Shown in pieces: positions 16,174 through 25,342 of a DNA stretch of 64,000 nt (positions within the stretch are counted from its first letter, which is position 1; every line of letters begins with the position of its first letter). The notes under the pieces are model-generated. The model had not been told where the DNA came from and made no database searches. It saw only the letters and a list, made by a program, of their open reading frames with translations. The stretch comes from DSWT01 sp035415725 (GTDB lineage: Bacteria; Chloroflexota; Anaerolineae; B4-G1; SLSP01). The DNA lies in contig DAOOGN010000006.1 in the NCBI GenBank assembly GCA_035415725.1, positions 1-64,000 of the forward strand, given 5' to 3'. Both the position numbers and the translations under genes were made by a program.

Positions 16174-18576
16174 CTAGGGAGCAAGCCGGATCAGCAGCAT
16201 GTCAGCCGTCGGATCGGCGATTGTAGACCAGCGCGTCAAATCATCTGCCCAGTAGACACCGGTGCGTAGCCATAACGGTGTCGCCGATGTCACCGTAAAT
16301 TGATGACGTTGCACTAAAAGATCGCCGGGCATAAGCGCCTGGGAGGCGATGCCCAATCCATCCGCCACGCCCAGCGGCGTTCCCTGGGCATCGAGGAGAT
16401 GCGCCATCAGCGAAAACGGCCGCGCTGTCGGCTCTGCCGTGACGCGCCACCAGGTTTCTACAGTAAGGCCACCACCATCGGCGTAAGAGGTGGCGCCGAC
16501 AAAAGTGAGGGGGCCTTGCAGAGGAATCGGAGAGGCAAGCACCGTGGATGTGTCAGTGGGCAATCCGGCGTCGCCCATAAGGTAGACCACATCATTCTGC
16601 GGGGGCACCGGTGCTTGTTGAGGTTCATAGAGCGAGAAAGCCGGAAATTCGGCGGTAAAGCGTCGCATGTCGAACGATAGACGTTGTTCGCCCAACCGAC
16701 GCGCCAGAAATACATCTTCTGCTCTCGGCGGCGCAGGTAACAAAGTCGGCAAAGCATGGGCCTTTTCCGGCACAAGGTAACGATGCACGGCATAAATACC
16801 CGGCGTCGCGCCGCCGCCTGGGTAGAGCCAACTGGTCATACAATCGAAATCGACGCGCCGCACAGGGGCATTTCCCACCCCCGCAGCGATCTCTTCTTCG
16901 GTGAGCGGCAGCGCCGGCGTCGTACATTGACTGAACCATTGCAGTGGGGACGGATCAATATCATACAAGAAAAAAGCATATCCCAGGTTGGCCGTCGGCG
17001 TGATTTCCCGGAACCAGGCATACATGTCCGGCGACGCCGTCCAGCCGGCCTGTAAGGTCGTGACGCTCAGCACATAACGTCCGGCAGGCGGGTGAAAAGG
17101 CGCCTTCGGCGGAGATTGCGACTGGGGGGGGAGAGTCACCGCTTCGATTCCGTAAAGACTGGGAGGAATAAACGCATAATGGTAGGCGATCTGTGGCGTT
17201 GGGCCGGGATGTTCTGCCAGATAGGAGCGCAGGGCTTTGTAACCCTGTCCCCAGTCTATGTTGGAATCAATCAAATAATGGTGACCGTTTTGCGGGCCGC
17301 CAACAAGTTCGTTAAAAAATGCAATTTCGTAGGGGAAAAGGCGCAGCGTGCCCACCCCATACCATACCCCCAACCCCCATATCACCCAACGCCGCCAGCT
17401 CGGTCCCTGCATCCAACGCCAGAAGCCGCTCCCGATGATCAGGTAGAAGAAAGGATGAAGTGGCAAAAGATGCCTGTAGCCGATGTTCAATCCGCCGGTC
17501 AATGCCAGGATGGTGTACAAGAGCGGGAAAATGCTGAAAGTCAGGAGTCGGCGAGGGTCAAAACGCCGGCAGAGAAGAACGATGCTCCCCAATCCCAACC
17601 CGAACAGGAGCGGGAGGGGATTTTTGATCAAGAACGCTGCCGGGAAATACCACCACCAGCCTCCATGGGTACGTTCTCCAAAAGCGAAAACCCATCGTCC
17701 GACCACACTCTGCGCCTGGTTGATCAAACCATTCCAATGGGCAGGCGCAGGCAACGACAGTGGAAGATCCACATTGACTTTTCCCCAGGTAAAGCCATAA
17801 CCGGCCCACAGGATCAGTAACCCCAATCCGCCTATAAGAAGACCATGAAGCACCAGCGTGGTCGGACAATTCTCCCGGCGGCGCCAGATTATCGTCAATA
17901 AGATGATCATAGCTATACTCGCAGCCCAAATAATACCCGAACCTTTCGCCAACAAGGTCAGCCCCAGCACCAGACCTGCCCACAGCGCCAATTTCCAACT
18001 GGGACGCCGCTGCCAGCGCCAGACAAGGTAAAGCGTGGCCGTACCGAACATCACTGAGCCAACATCAGTCGTCGCCAAACGTCCATGAGCCAGCATTAAA
18101 GGGTCAAAAACCAACCCACAGAGCGACAACAACCCGGCTCGCGGATGCCACCATTCACATCCCCAGCGGAAAATCAACGCCCCCAGCAAGATGGTACACA
18201 AAATAATGGGCAGCCGCGCCGTCATCTCTATCTGTTCAATGGGTGTGAGATAGGAAACAAAACTATGGAAATAATCGGTCATTGACTGCCGTGCCCACCC
18301 ATCTAGTTGGGTCAGCGGGATATCGGGTTTGGCCCAGCGCAATAAAGCCGCTTCCAGAACATTAAGCAGGGGAGGATGTCCATGCTGTGGAAAAAGCCAG
18401 AAGGCTTTTGTCCCCTCGGCCAGCAGACTGTAGCCGACGATGATATGCGCCGGCTCATCCGCAGTCATAGAGATTTGACGCGCGCCAGATATGAGTAAGG
18501 CGAAAAGCAGCCACAGCATAAACACCGCGCCGCAACGCCAACGCGCGTTCACCTGTTGCCCCTGTCCAGCGATCAT
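16174..18576 (-). CDS. GT-C membrane glycosyltransferase, array member 2
   Basis: About 800 residues, same plan as its neighbours: acidic pair D40-E41 in MTADEPAHII, QHGHPPLLN, then LAHGRLATTDVGS on an inner loop, GYRHLLPLHPFFYLIIG, FFNELVGG, DSNIDWGQ, and a C-terminal beta-rich domain (FSLMAHLLDAQGTPLG, VQRHQF, RTGVYWADDLTRW). ATG at 18576 is preferred: AGAGGGG lies eight bases upstream, while TTG 18600 and GTG 18597 overlap the previous gene and have weak sites. It is closest to array member 1 and to the plus-strand copy at 33000, sharing the middle-domain motif RRVDFDCMTSWLYPGG. Transfer of a lipid-linked sugar onto an outer-face acceptor is the family expectation. Confidence 0.85.
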   Translation of the reverse strand: MIAGQGQQVNARWRCGAVFMLWLLFALLISGARQISMTADEPAHIIVGYSLLAEGTKAFWLFPQHGHPPLLNVLEAALLRWAKPDIPLTQLDGWARQSMTDYFHSFVSYLTPIEQIEMTARLPIILCTILLGALIFRWGCEWWHPRAGLLSLCGLVFDPLMLAHGRLATTDVGSVMFGTATLYLVWRWQRRPSWKLALWAGLVLGLTLLAKGSGIIWAASIAMIILLTIIWRRRENCPTTLVLHGLLIGGLGLLILWAGYGFTWGKVNVDLPLSLPAPAHWNGLINQAQSVVGRWVFAFGERTHGGWWWYFPAAFLIKNPLPLLFGLGLGSIVLLCRRFDPRRLLTFSIFPLLYTILALTGGLNIGYRHLLPLHPFFYLIIGSGFWRWMQGPSWRRWVIWGLGVWYGVGTLRLFPYEIAFFNELVGGPQNGHHYLIDSNIDWGQGYKALRSYLAEHPGPTPQIAYHYAFIPPSLYGIEAVTLPPQSQSPPKAPFHPPAGRYVLSVTTLQAGWTASPDMYAWFREITPTANLGYAFFLYDIDPSPLQWFSQCTTPALPLTEEEIAAGVGNAPVRRVDFDCMTSWLYPGGGATPGIYAVHRYLVPEKAHALPTLLPAPPRAEDVFLARRLGEQRLSFDMRRFTAEFPAFSLYEPQQAPVPPQNDVVYLMGDAGLPTDTSTVLASPIPLQGPLTFVGATSYADGGGLTVETWWRVTAEPTARPFSLMAHLLDAQGTPLGVADGLGIASQALMPGDLLVQRHQFTVTSATPLWLRTGVYWADDLTRWSTIADPTADMLLIRLAP

Positions 18577-18589
18577 GGCATGCGCCCCT

Positions 18590-20944
18590 CTAGTCACCAA
18601 GACTTAGCTGCGCCACAACAATATGGGTTTCGCCTGTCTGCACCGTCCACCGCTCCAGCGTATCCAGCCAGTACGCGCCGGTGATGACGGTATACGTGCC
18701 GGGGCGTGCATCCGCCGGCACTGCCAGGACATGCCGCTGCACGATCCTATCGCCGGGCTGCCATTGCTCAATCGGGAAGCCCATCCCATCCCCCACCGCC
18801 ACAACGGTCCCCTCCGGGCCGAGCAGATGCGCCATCAGCGAAAGCGGACGACCGGGCACCTCACGAACGCGCCAAAACGTACTCAACTCCACGGACTGCC
18901 CGCGTTTGATCGTCCCTGTGTCAAGGGTGTAACCCAAAAATTCCAATGGCCCGTCCATCTCCCAGTGGCCCGCTGAGCTGACGGGCAATTCCTGACTAAG
19001 CGCCGCTTGTCGGTAAATGCGTGCAGCCGGGTGCATCCAGTGGTCGCGTTGGACATACACAAGATCGGCCGCATAAAGACGCTCTTGTATCCAGGGCACC
19101 GGCGCGTCGTCGCCGGGAAGAATATACCATCCATCACCACTGGCCGGATAAAGCCAGCTCTGCGTACAATCGAAGGTACACATACGCTCAGCGGCAAGGC
19201 CAAAACCGGCTTCGATTTGTTCTGCTGATAATACCGGCGCCGGTGAAGCGCATGGCGCGATCCATGTCGGCTCCGGGTCAGGGGCAACGACATTGTACAC
19301 AAAAATGGCGTGTCCGATGATCGCATCGGGTTCTCGCTGGCGGAACCAGCTATAGGTATCCGGGTCCAACAACCATAAACCATGCAAAGGGACGGCACTG
19401 ATCAGATAGGTACCGGGCGCCGGGTTGAATTGACAGGGCAAAACGACAGGAGCCTCCACAGTTGGCGGCAGTGGCTCGAAATCTAAACCGTAGAGTGCTG
19501 GATTGAGTGAAGAGAATGCCGCCAGATAGGGATGGGCAATCCGATGCGTTTCTACATAGGCCCTGACGGCTTTGAGAGCCTGCCCCCAATCCACGCTCGA
19601 ATCGCTCAAAATGCGATGACCCTGATCGGCGCCACCGATCAACTCGTTGAAATAACTCAGTTCGTAAGGATGGATGCGCAACGTCCCCACCAGCAGCCAC
19701 AACACCAGCACGCTCCCTATCCCTACCTGCAACATTCGCACGCGCCGTGAAAGTTCCATCCATGTTCGAGGTTGCACCAATCCACCGCACAACACGAAAA
19801 GGAAAGGGTACACCGGCAGTAGATGGCGTTGTCCAATTTGAAGCGCCGAAAGGACGGCGACTGCGAAGTAACCCGCAGGAACGATCAGCAATACCAATAT
19901 GTCCGGCATAAGGTGCGCCGCATTTTTTCGCCTAATCTGCCGGATCATCGCCAGAAACGCCGCCATGAAAAATAGCAAACTCGGCACAGGCGTCTTCACC
20001 AGAAATCCGACGAAGAAATAGGCCCAGGGGTGACTTTGCTCGTACAGTTTTTCCAGAAAGTATGTTGTCTGACCACTTTGCATATAGTCGTTGATATACG
20101 GCAATCCCTTCCAATGTGACGCAGCCGGGACCGGTGTGCCACCAGACTGCAGGGGCGCATATTCAAAAAGATAGGCCGCCCAAAGCACGCTGAGGGCAAG
20201 GACAATCCAGAACATCCCCACCGCAGCCATGCGCAGAAACCAATTTTTCTCGCCACGCCGGGTGATGAACGCCCACACAAAGAGCAATACACCGGCAATG
20301 CCGAGATAGTAAGGACCGGAAGCCTTGGAACTGAGCGGCAGACCGAGCGCCAGACCTACAGCGACACACCGCCGCCAATCCGGTGCGCGAAGATACCGCG
20401 ACAGTAGATACGCCGCGAGAAAACCAAAGGCTGCCAGCCCCATATCCGTGGAATTGAGCCGTCCGTGGGCGAGGATGGTCGGATCAAATGTAAACAGTAA
20501 TAGCGCGAGAAGACCGGCAGCATGGTTACGCCACAGCTTGCAAGCCCAGCGGTAAACCAACGCTGCCAACAGCAATGCGATCCAGGTCACAGGCAGACGG
20601 GTGAGCATGGCCGTGCGGTCCAGACCACCAAGCTGCGGAAGCAATGTCTGTGAAAACCCCAGAACATCGGAGGTTCCCCATTGCGGAAAGGACCGAGGAT
20701 CAGGACGGTTTGACGCCAGTAGAAGCGGCCAGGCCGTCAGCAGGTTTACAAGGGGAGGATGGCCGATATGGGCGTGCCAGAAGGGATCGCCCGTCCTCCA
20801 ATCTGAGTAGCCTACCCCAATGTAGATCGGCTCATCGTAGGTCAACGACAATGCATTGATTCCGGACGCCGCTTGCGCAAAAAAGATCAGTAACAAAATC
20901 ATGGCCAGGCCACGCTGCACACTCACAGGGATTTTATGCTGCAT
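18590..20944 (-). CDS. GT-C membrane glycosyltransferase, array member 3
   Basis: A 784-residue paralogue. The first outer loop holds SLTYDEPIYIGVGY (D37, E38) and HIGHPPLVNLL; later come GQRHLLPVYPFLFVLCGG (Gln replaces the Tyr of its relatives), FNELIGGADQGHRI and DSSVDWGQ. The C-terminal domain includes LSTFWRVREVPGRPLSLMAH and TGAYWLDTLERW; at DNA level this segment is almost identical to that of array member 4, which suggests gene conversion or recent duplication. The ATG overlaps the previous stop by one base (TGATG), so translation is coupled to the upstream gene. Sugar and acceptor are unknown. Confidence 0.85.
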   Translation of the reverse strand: MQHKIPVSVQRGLAMILLLIFFAQAASGINALSLTYDEPIYIGVGYSDWRTGDPFWHAHIGHPPLVNLLTAWPLLLASNRPDPRSFPQWGTSDVLGFSQTLLPQLGGLDRTAMLTRLPVTWIALLLAALVYRWACKLWRNHAAGLLALLLFTFDPTILAHGRLNSTDMGLAAFGFLAAYLLSRYLRAPDWRRCVAVGLALGLPLSSKASGPYYLGIAGVLLFVWAFITRRGEKNWFLRMAAVGMFWIVLALSVLWAAYLFEYAPLQSGGTPVPAASHWKGLPYINDYMQSGQTTYFLEKLYEQSHPWAYFFVGFLVKTPVPSLLFFMAAFLAMIRQIRRKNAAHLMPDILVLLIVPAGYFAVAVLSALQIGQRHLLPVYPFLFVLCGGLVQPRTWMELSRRVRMLQVGIGSVLVLWLLVGTLRIHPYELSYFNELIGGADQGHRILSDSSVDWGQALKAVRAYVETHRIAHPYLAAFSSLNPALYGLDFEPLPPTVEAPVVLPCQFNPAPGTYLISAVPLHGLWLLDPDTYSWFRQREPDAIIGHAIFVYNVVAPDPEPTWIAPCASPAPVLSAEQIEAGFGLAAERMCTFDCTQSWLYPASGDGWYILPGDDAPVPWIQERLYAADLVYVQRDHWMHPAARIYRQAALSQELPVSSAGHWEMDGPLEFLGYTLDTGTIKRGQSVELSTFWRVREVPGRPLSLMAHLLGPEGTVVAVGDGMGFPIEQWQPGDRIVQRHVLAVPADARPGTYTVITGAYWLDTLERWTVQTGETHIVVAQLSLGD

Positions 20945-23364
20945 CAGTCGTGCCTCTCAAACCTGTAGAGGAGCAAAGCATCGTCAGTTCTCCCGCTTGC
21001 GTCGGTCATGCCCCACCGCTCCAGCGTATCCAGCCAGTACGCGCCGGTGATGACGGTATACGTGCCGGGCCGTGCATCCGCCGGCACTGCCAGGACGTGC
21101 CGCTGCACGATCCCATCACCAGGCTGCCATTGCTCAATCGGGAAGCCCATCCCGTCCCCCACTGCCACAACGGTCCCCTCCGGGCCGAGCAGATGCGCCA
21201 TCAGCGAAAGCGGACGCCCCGGCACCTCACGAACACGCCAAAACGTTTGGAGGACGATCTCACTGTCAGGCACAACGGTATTCGCGTGAAGCGTATAGCC
21301 CAGAAACTCCAGGGGCCCATCGACATCTATGCCCTCGGCGCTGCTCGCGGGGACAGGAGGCATCCCTGACAACCGATAGACCACGGGGCCTGCTTCCCCC
21401 GTCGGAGAGCGCAAGATGACATCCACTTGTGACATGGGCGGCGGTTCGGCGCCCGGCGACGCAATAATCACCCCGGCTTGCCGGCTTGCTGGATAGATGA
21501 ACGCTTGGGCACAATCCGGCTGAACGACGCGCAGTGTGTGTACCCCCAAGCGCTGTTCCACCGTCTCTGCCGACAGCGAAACGCCTGTGCAGAGCGCCGC
21601 CCACGCCGGCGCCTCGCGTGGCGATACGCGGTATAGCCACAACGCATGGCCCAAACGCGCCAACGGCTCGCGCGTGCGAAACCAGGCATACGTGTTGATG
21701 TCGGGCGCATAGGGGCCTTGCAGCACCGTCGCGCCGATAGCGTACAACCCCGGCGCAGGATTCCACGGCGCGAAGGCGACCGCCCGGGGATCGGGCGGCA
21801 AGAAATCCGCGTCGATGCCGTAGACATCCAACCGGGCCGGGCTGTAATGCGCGTAGTCGATGTGATCCTCACCGTGCCCGGTCATCCACTGCTGCAAATC
21901 CCACAAATTCTGCCCCCAGTCAAGATTGGAGTCCACCAGGTAGCGATACCCCCCTCGCGCCCCGCCCGCAAACTCGTTGAAGAAGGTCAAAAAGTGTGGC
22001 GCAAGGACTATCGTGCCCATAGCGAGCCAGGCAAGAAGTAAAAAATAAGGAGTAAGGAGTAAGGAGTAAGGAGTAAGGAATAAAGAGCCAGAGCCGGTTC
22101 GGGATTGACGATTCCTACTCCGTACTCCATATTTCATACTTCCTACTCCTATTCCCACGTAAAGAAACGGCAACAGCGGCAGCAAATGGCGATAGCCGAT
22201 GTTGACGGAACTCAATAAACTGGAAATAGCATAGAGCAGTGGAAACAAAAACACGGGAAGCCAACGTCCTATCCAACGTGCCATTTGAAAACGTGAAAAC
22301 GTGAAAACGTGAAAACACTTCACCGTAAAACGCACGGCCGTCCCCACCGCCAGGATCAGCACCGGCAGCGGGGTCTTGAGTACGAATGCGACCGGAAAAT
22401 ACCACCACCAACCCCGATTGCTGACCTGCCCCATCAGAAAAGTAGGGTGTCCCAGTTCATAATGCTCGCGCAAAGATTGGAAAATGCGTATGTGCGTCGC
22501 CGCCGGCAGTGGGAAGGGAAAGCCCGGGACATAACCGACCTGGAAGCCGTAGCCGGCCCAGACCACGACCGCCGCAACGCCGAAGACCATAACCCAGGCG
22601 CGCAACACGTGAAACACCACGTGTGATACGTCATTCGTCATTCGCAATGCATCATTCGCCACTGCGCTGTTGTGCCGATTCTGCTGCCAGGCTTGAACCA
22701 GCAGCAGCAACCCCACCACCGGCACGAGCATCAACGCCGACACCTTCGTCAGTTGCGCCAGCCCCAGCAAAACCCCCATAGCGACAAGTCGCCCCATGCT
22801 GTGCTGATTCGCCCTTCGCCCTTCGCCCTTCACCCCATACAACGTCGCCACGCTGAAAAACACCACCGGCATATCCGTGGTGATGAGCGCGCTATGGGCG
22901 ATACAGTTGGGATCAAAGGTGTAGAGCGCCAGCGCCAACAAGCCGGCACGCCATCCGCCGAGGTCTTGCGCCCAGCGATAGATCAACGCTCCCAACAACA
23001 CACTGAGCAGCAGGAGGGGAACCCGACCTGCCGTAGCGATGCGCGCCGGTTCCGCGTATTGCCATACCACACCGTCGGTGATCGCCGACAGACTGGCAAT
23101 CTCCCACCCGTCGATGGAACGGGGATCGGGCAAGTCAGATTGCAAGAGCAGCGGCGCCGCCGCCAGTACATTCGCCAGCGGCGGGTGAATGTGGACCGGT
23201 TGCAGGCGGAAATCGCCGGTGCGCAGGGTGGCATAGCCGATTGCCAGGTGAGGGCCTTCATCGAAGGTAATGGAGGCGTGCGTCACCTGGGACATCCCCA
23301 GTGCCATATAGACGAGCATGAGCAGCAGCGGCAAACCATGACGACAGATGGTGGCCCTTCGCAC
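20944..23364 (-). CDS. GT-C membrane glycosyltransferase, array member 4, with repeat-coded insertions
   Basis: An 806-residue paralogue (SITFDEGPHLAIGY with D35-E36, HIHPPLANVL, GYRHLLPLLPFLYVGIG, FNEFAGG, DSNLDWGQ) with the C-terminal domain of the array. Four stretches are coded by low-complexity repeats found elsewhere between genes: about residues 176-186 (KGEGRRAN), 235-253 (NDALRMTNDV), 349-360 (HVFTFSRFQ) and 403-442 (KYGVRSRNRQSRTG and LTPYSLLLTPYFLLLAW). Three lie in loops between helices; the fourth supplies part of a helix. The frame stays open throughout, so the product may be functional. The start is GTG with CAGGAG upstream, one base after the preceding stop. Confidence 0.85.
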   Translation of the reverse strand: MRRATICRHGLPLLLMLVYMALGMSQVTHASITFDEGPHLAIGYATLRTGDFRLQPVHIHPPLANVLAAAPLLLQSDLPDPRSIDGWEIASLSAITDGVVWQYAEPARIATAGRVPLLLLSVLLGALIYRWAQDLGGWRAGLLALALYTFDPNCIAHSALITTDMPVVFFSVATLYGVKGEGRRANQHSMGRLVAMGVLLGLAQLTKVSALMLVPVVGLLLLVQAWQQNRHNSAVANDALRMTNDVSHVVFHVLRAWVMVFGVAAVVVWAGYGFQVGYVPGFPFPLPAATHIRIFQSLREHYELGHPTFLMGQVSNRGWWWYFPVAFVLKTPLPVLILAVGTAVRFTVKCFHVFTFSRFQMARWIGRWLPVFLFPLLYAISSLLSSVNIGYRHLLPLLPFLYVGIGVGSMKYGVRSRNRQSRTGSGSLFLTPYSLLLTPYFLLLAWLAMGTIVLAPHFLTFFNEFAGGARGGYRYLVDSNLDWGQNLWDLQQWMTGHGEDHIDYAHYSPARLDVYGIDADFLPPDPRAVAFAPWNPAPGLYAIGATVLQGPYAPDINTYAWFRTREPLARLGHALWLYRVSPREAPAWAALCTGVSLSAETVEQRLGVHTLRVVQPDCAQAFIYPASRQAGVIIASPGAEPPPMSQVDVILRSPTGEAGPVVYRLSGMPPVPASSAEGIDVDGPLEFLGYTLHANTVVPDSEIVLQTFWRVREVPGRPLSLMAHLLGPEGTVVAVGDGMGFPIEQWQPGDGIVQRHVLAVPADARPGTYTVITGAYWLDTLERWGMTDASGRTDDALLLYRFERHD
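22038..22085. repeat. AAGGAGT tandem repeat inside a gene
   Basis: About six heptamer units of AAGGAGT/AAGGAAT. On the coding strand this reads TPYSLLLTPYFLLL and forms part of a membrane helix of array member 4. Confidence 0.9.
22111..22155. repeat. Degenerate ACTCCTATTCC repeat inside a gene
   Basis: Irregular units of the ATTCCTACTCCGTACTCC type, of the same family as the neighbouring AAGGAGT array; it codes VGSMKYGVRSRN in array member 4. Confidence 0.8.
22285..22318. repeat. GTGAAAAC octamer tandem repeat inside a gene
   Basis: Four near-perfect copies of GTGAAAAC. On the coding strand it gives CFHVFTFSRFQ in a loop of array member 4. The 8-base period is not a multiple of three, so copy-number change would shift the frame. 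Confidence 0.9.
22604..22660. repeat. GTCATTCGTCATTCGC-type repeat inside a gene
   Basis: Begins with ACGTGAAACACCACGT and continues with CATTCGTCATTCGCAATGC units; it codes SAVANDALRMTNDVSHVVFH in an inter-helix loop of array member 4. Confidence 0.8.
22808..22835. repeat. TTCGCCC heptamer repeat inside a gene
   Basis: Four units of TTCGCCC/TTCACCC; it codes GVKGEGRRAN in a loop of array member 4. Confidence 0.9.
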
Positions 23365-23365
23365 G

Positions 23366-25303
23366 TCACTCCTGGGGGATGGTCAGCACATAGCCATCCT
23401 CGCCCGTGACCATCAACACGCGCACGATGTCGGGCCATGTATACATCCCGACGCGCAAGACGTAGTTCCCCGGCGGAAGATCCGCGGGCAGATCGAGCGT
23501 GAAATACGTCAACAAGGTGTCACCATCATGCCAGTACCAGTGCGGCACACTGCCGCCGTCCACTTGGGCGACAAGAGTTCCATCCAATAGCAAGTGATTG
23601 AAAAAATGATAGGGGCCGGGTTTAACAGCGCGATAGTCCCATGTGTGGACGATCTTGAGATGTCCACCGGCGCGCCATTCCCCCGTGATGGACGTCCCTA
23701 ACAGACTCAAACCGTTTTCCCACTGTGCCAGCGGCAGCGAACTCTCGACGGAGGCCGCTTTGCAATAGAAGCGCCAGGGTGGGTTGGCGGGAATCGCCAT
23801 GCCCGGGACCTCAGTGACAGCAGAGGCAACCGGCGACAGCACATCCACCGACACCTCCGGCCCAAGCAGATAGCACGTGGGTCCGGCAGGAATCACCATC
23901 CCCTGATCGGTGTCCACGACGCGCACAGCGTCAGTCTGCGCGTAACCGCGCAACCACTCAAATGGCGACATCTCTCCACCAAATCGCGCCAGCACGATGA
24001 CCTGACCTTCCGGCTCATCCCGCAGATACTGCGCCGCCGTCGCCGCAGCGCGATCCAGCAGCCAGCCGCGTGTGGGGCGTTCCAGTTGACCCTGCGCCTC
24101 CAGCCGGATGCGAACCAGCCACAAACTGGCCCACCATAGCGCGATCAAAACCAGCAGGGCCGTGGCAAGCCGCCCCACGATCCCCCCCAATCTGGCAAGC
24201 AACGGCGGCATGCGGGACACACTGCATCCCGTGGTGCCGGCGATCCACGCGCCGAGCAGCACAAACGGCGCCGGAAAAAGCGTCATCAGGTAGAAGTGCT
24301 GCAAGTGGACATCCGAGAACAGAAACAGCGTGGGCACGGCAAATAGCCACACCAGCGTGAAAAGCAGCCACGGGCGATCACGCCGGTCGGTGATCACGCG
24401 CACGATAGCCCAGACCAACGCCATTCCCAGCAGTGCCGACAGCAACGCCGGCGCCGTGTCCCAGGGGATGATGGAGCGATCCCACAGATCGCCATGCGCA
24501 TTGGCGATAATCCCCATGCCCGACAGCAACTCTCGCGACAACCGGAAGGCTGCCGTGTTTAGCCCCGCGCCTTCCCCCGCAGTGTGCAACAAAAAAGCTA
24601 TTTCGTCAAACGACGAGCGCACCAGGTGCATCAGATAGGGTAAAGTCACCGCCAGGCTCGCCCCGAGGCCCGCCACCAGCGGCCACCACCAGCGCCGTCG
24701 CCAGCCGATCACCCCACACAGCACGAACAGCACAACGCCCCACGGCGCGGCAACCAGATGAACCATGCTCATCAACGTCGCACTGACCATCGCCAGAATC
24801 AATACGCCGGATTTTGGCTTATTTTGTTTCCCCAGGACCAGGATGGCGGCGAACGCCGTCGTCGCCAAGGCCGCCACGAGTGTCTGATACCAGATTGTGC
24901 GCGCGTACAGCACGACCCAGGGCGACGTCGCATAGAGCAGCGCCGTGATCGACGCAGTGCGCCGTCCCAACGTGTCACGGGTGGCACGATAGAGCCAGGC
25001 CAGCGCGAGCCAATCCAACGCCGAGAAAAACCACTGCACGGCGATGCTGCGCTTGACGAAGAACAGCGGCACAGCCGCCAGCAACGGCACGACGCCTGTT
25101 TGCATCACCCCCACCGACGACTTCATTCCAATGATCGGGAAGTATTTCAACCGCGCCACCTGGAACGCCGCGTCAAGGATTGCCGACTGATCCGAGTTGA
25201 TCAGGGTCTCATCGAAGGCCGCCAGGCGTAAAACTGCGCCGAGCAGCAGGATGCCTACGGCGATCCCGTGGGATGCGCTCTTGCTAACAGAGTAACGTTT
25301 CAT
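23366..25303 (-). CDS. GT-C-like membrane glycosyltransferase, array member 5
   Basis: A 645-residue polytopic protein, more distant from its neighbours. The first outer loop has LINSDQSAILDAAFQ with a single Asp in place of the Asp-Glu pair, followed by a typical PMT-like run (LYATSPWVVLYARTIWYQTL). About eleven helices end near residue 410, then an outer region and a C-terminal beta-sandwich (LKIVHTWDYRAVKPGPYHFF, DLPADLPPGNYVLRVGMYTW). It is one base upstream of array member 4. Only a weak GGGG precedes the ATG. It is probably a lipid-linked sugar transferase of undetermined specificity. Confidence 0.8.
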   Translation of the reverse strand: MKRYSVSKSASHGIAVGILLLGAVLRLAAFDETLINSDQSAILDAAFQVARLKYFPIIGMKSSVGVMQTGVVPLLAAVPLFFVKRSIAVQWFFSALDWLALAWLYRATRDTLGRRTASITALLYATSPWVVLYARTIWYQTLVAALATTAFAAILVLGKQNKPKSGVLILAMVSATLMSMVHLVAAPWGVVLFVLCGVIGWRRRWWWPLVAGLGASLAVTLPYLMHLVRSSFDEIAFLLHTAGEGAGLNTAAFRLSRELLSGMGIIANAHGDLWDRSIIPWDTAPALLSALLGMALVWAIVRVITDRRDRPWLLFTLVWLFAVPTLFLFSDVHLQHFYLMTLFPAPFVLLGAWIAGTTGCSVSRMPPLLARLGGIVGRLATALLVLIALWWASLWLVRIRLEAQGQLERPTRGWLLDRAAATAAQYLRDEPEGQVIVLARFGGEMSPFEWLRGYAQTDAVRVVDTDQGMVIPAGPTCYLLGPEVSVDVLSPVASAVTEVPGMAIPANPPWRFYCKAASVESSLPLAQWENGLSLLGTSITGEWRAGGHLKIVHTWDYRAVKPGPYHFFNHLLLDGTLVAQVDGGSVPHWYWHDGDTLLTYFTLDLPADLPPGNYVLRVGMYTWPDIVRVLMVTGEDGYVLTIPQE

Positions 25304-25342
25304 ATCCCCATAACCAGGCCGGTTGCAGACACATCCCTTTGA

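Noticed and set aside
22038..22320. Repeats inside a gene considered as CRISPR-like
   Set aside because: Units are 7-8 bases and contiguous without unique spacers.
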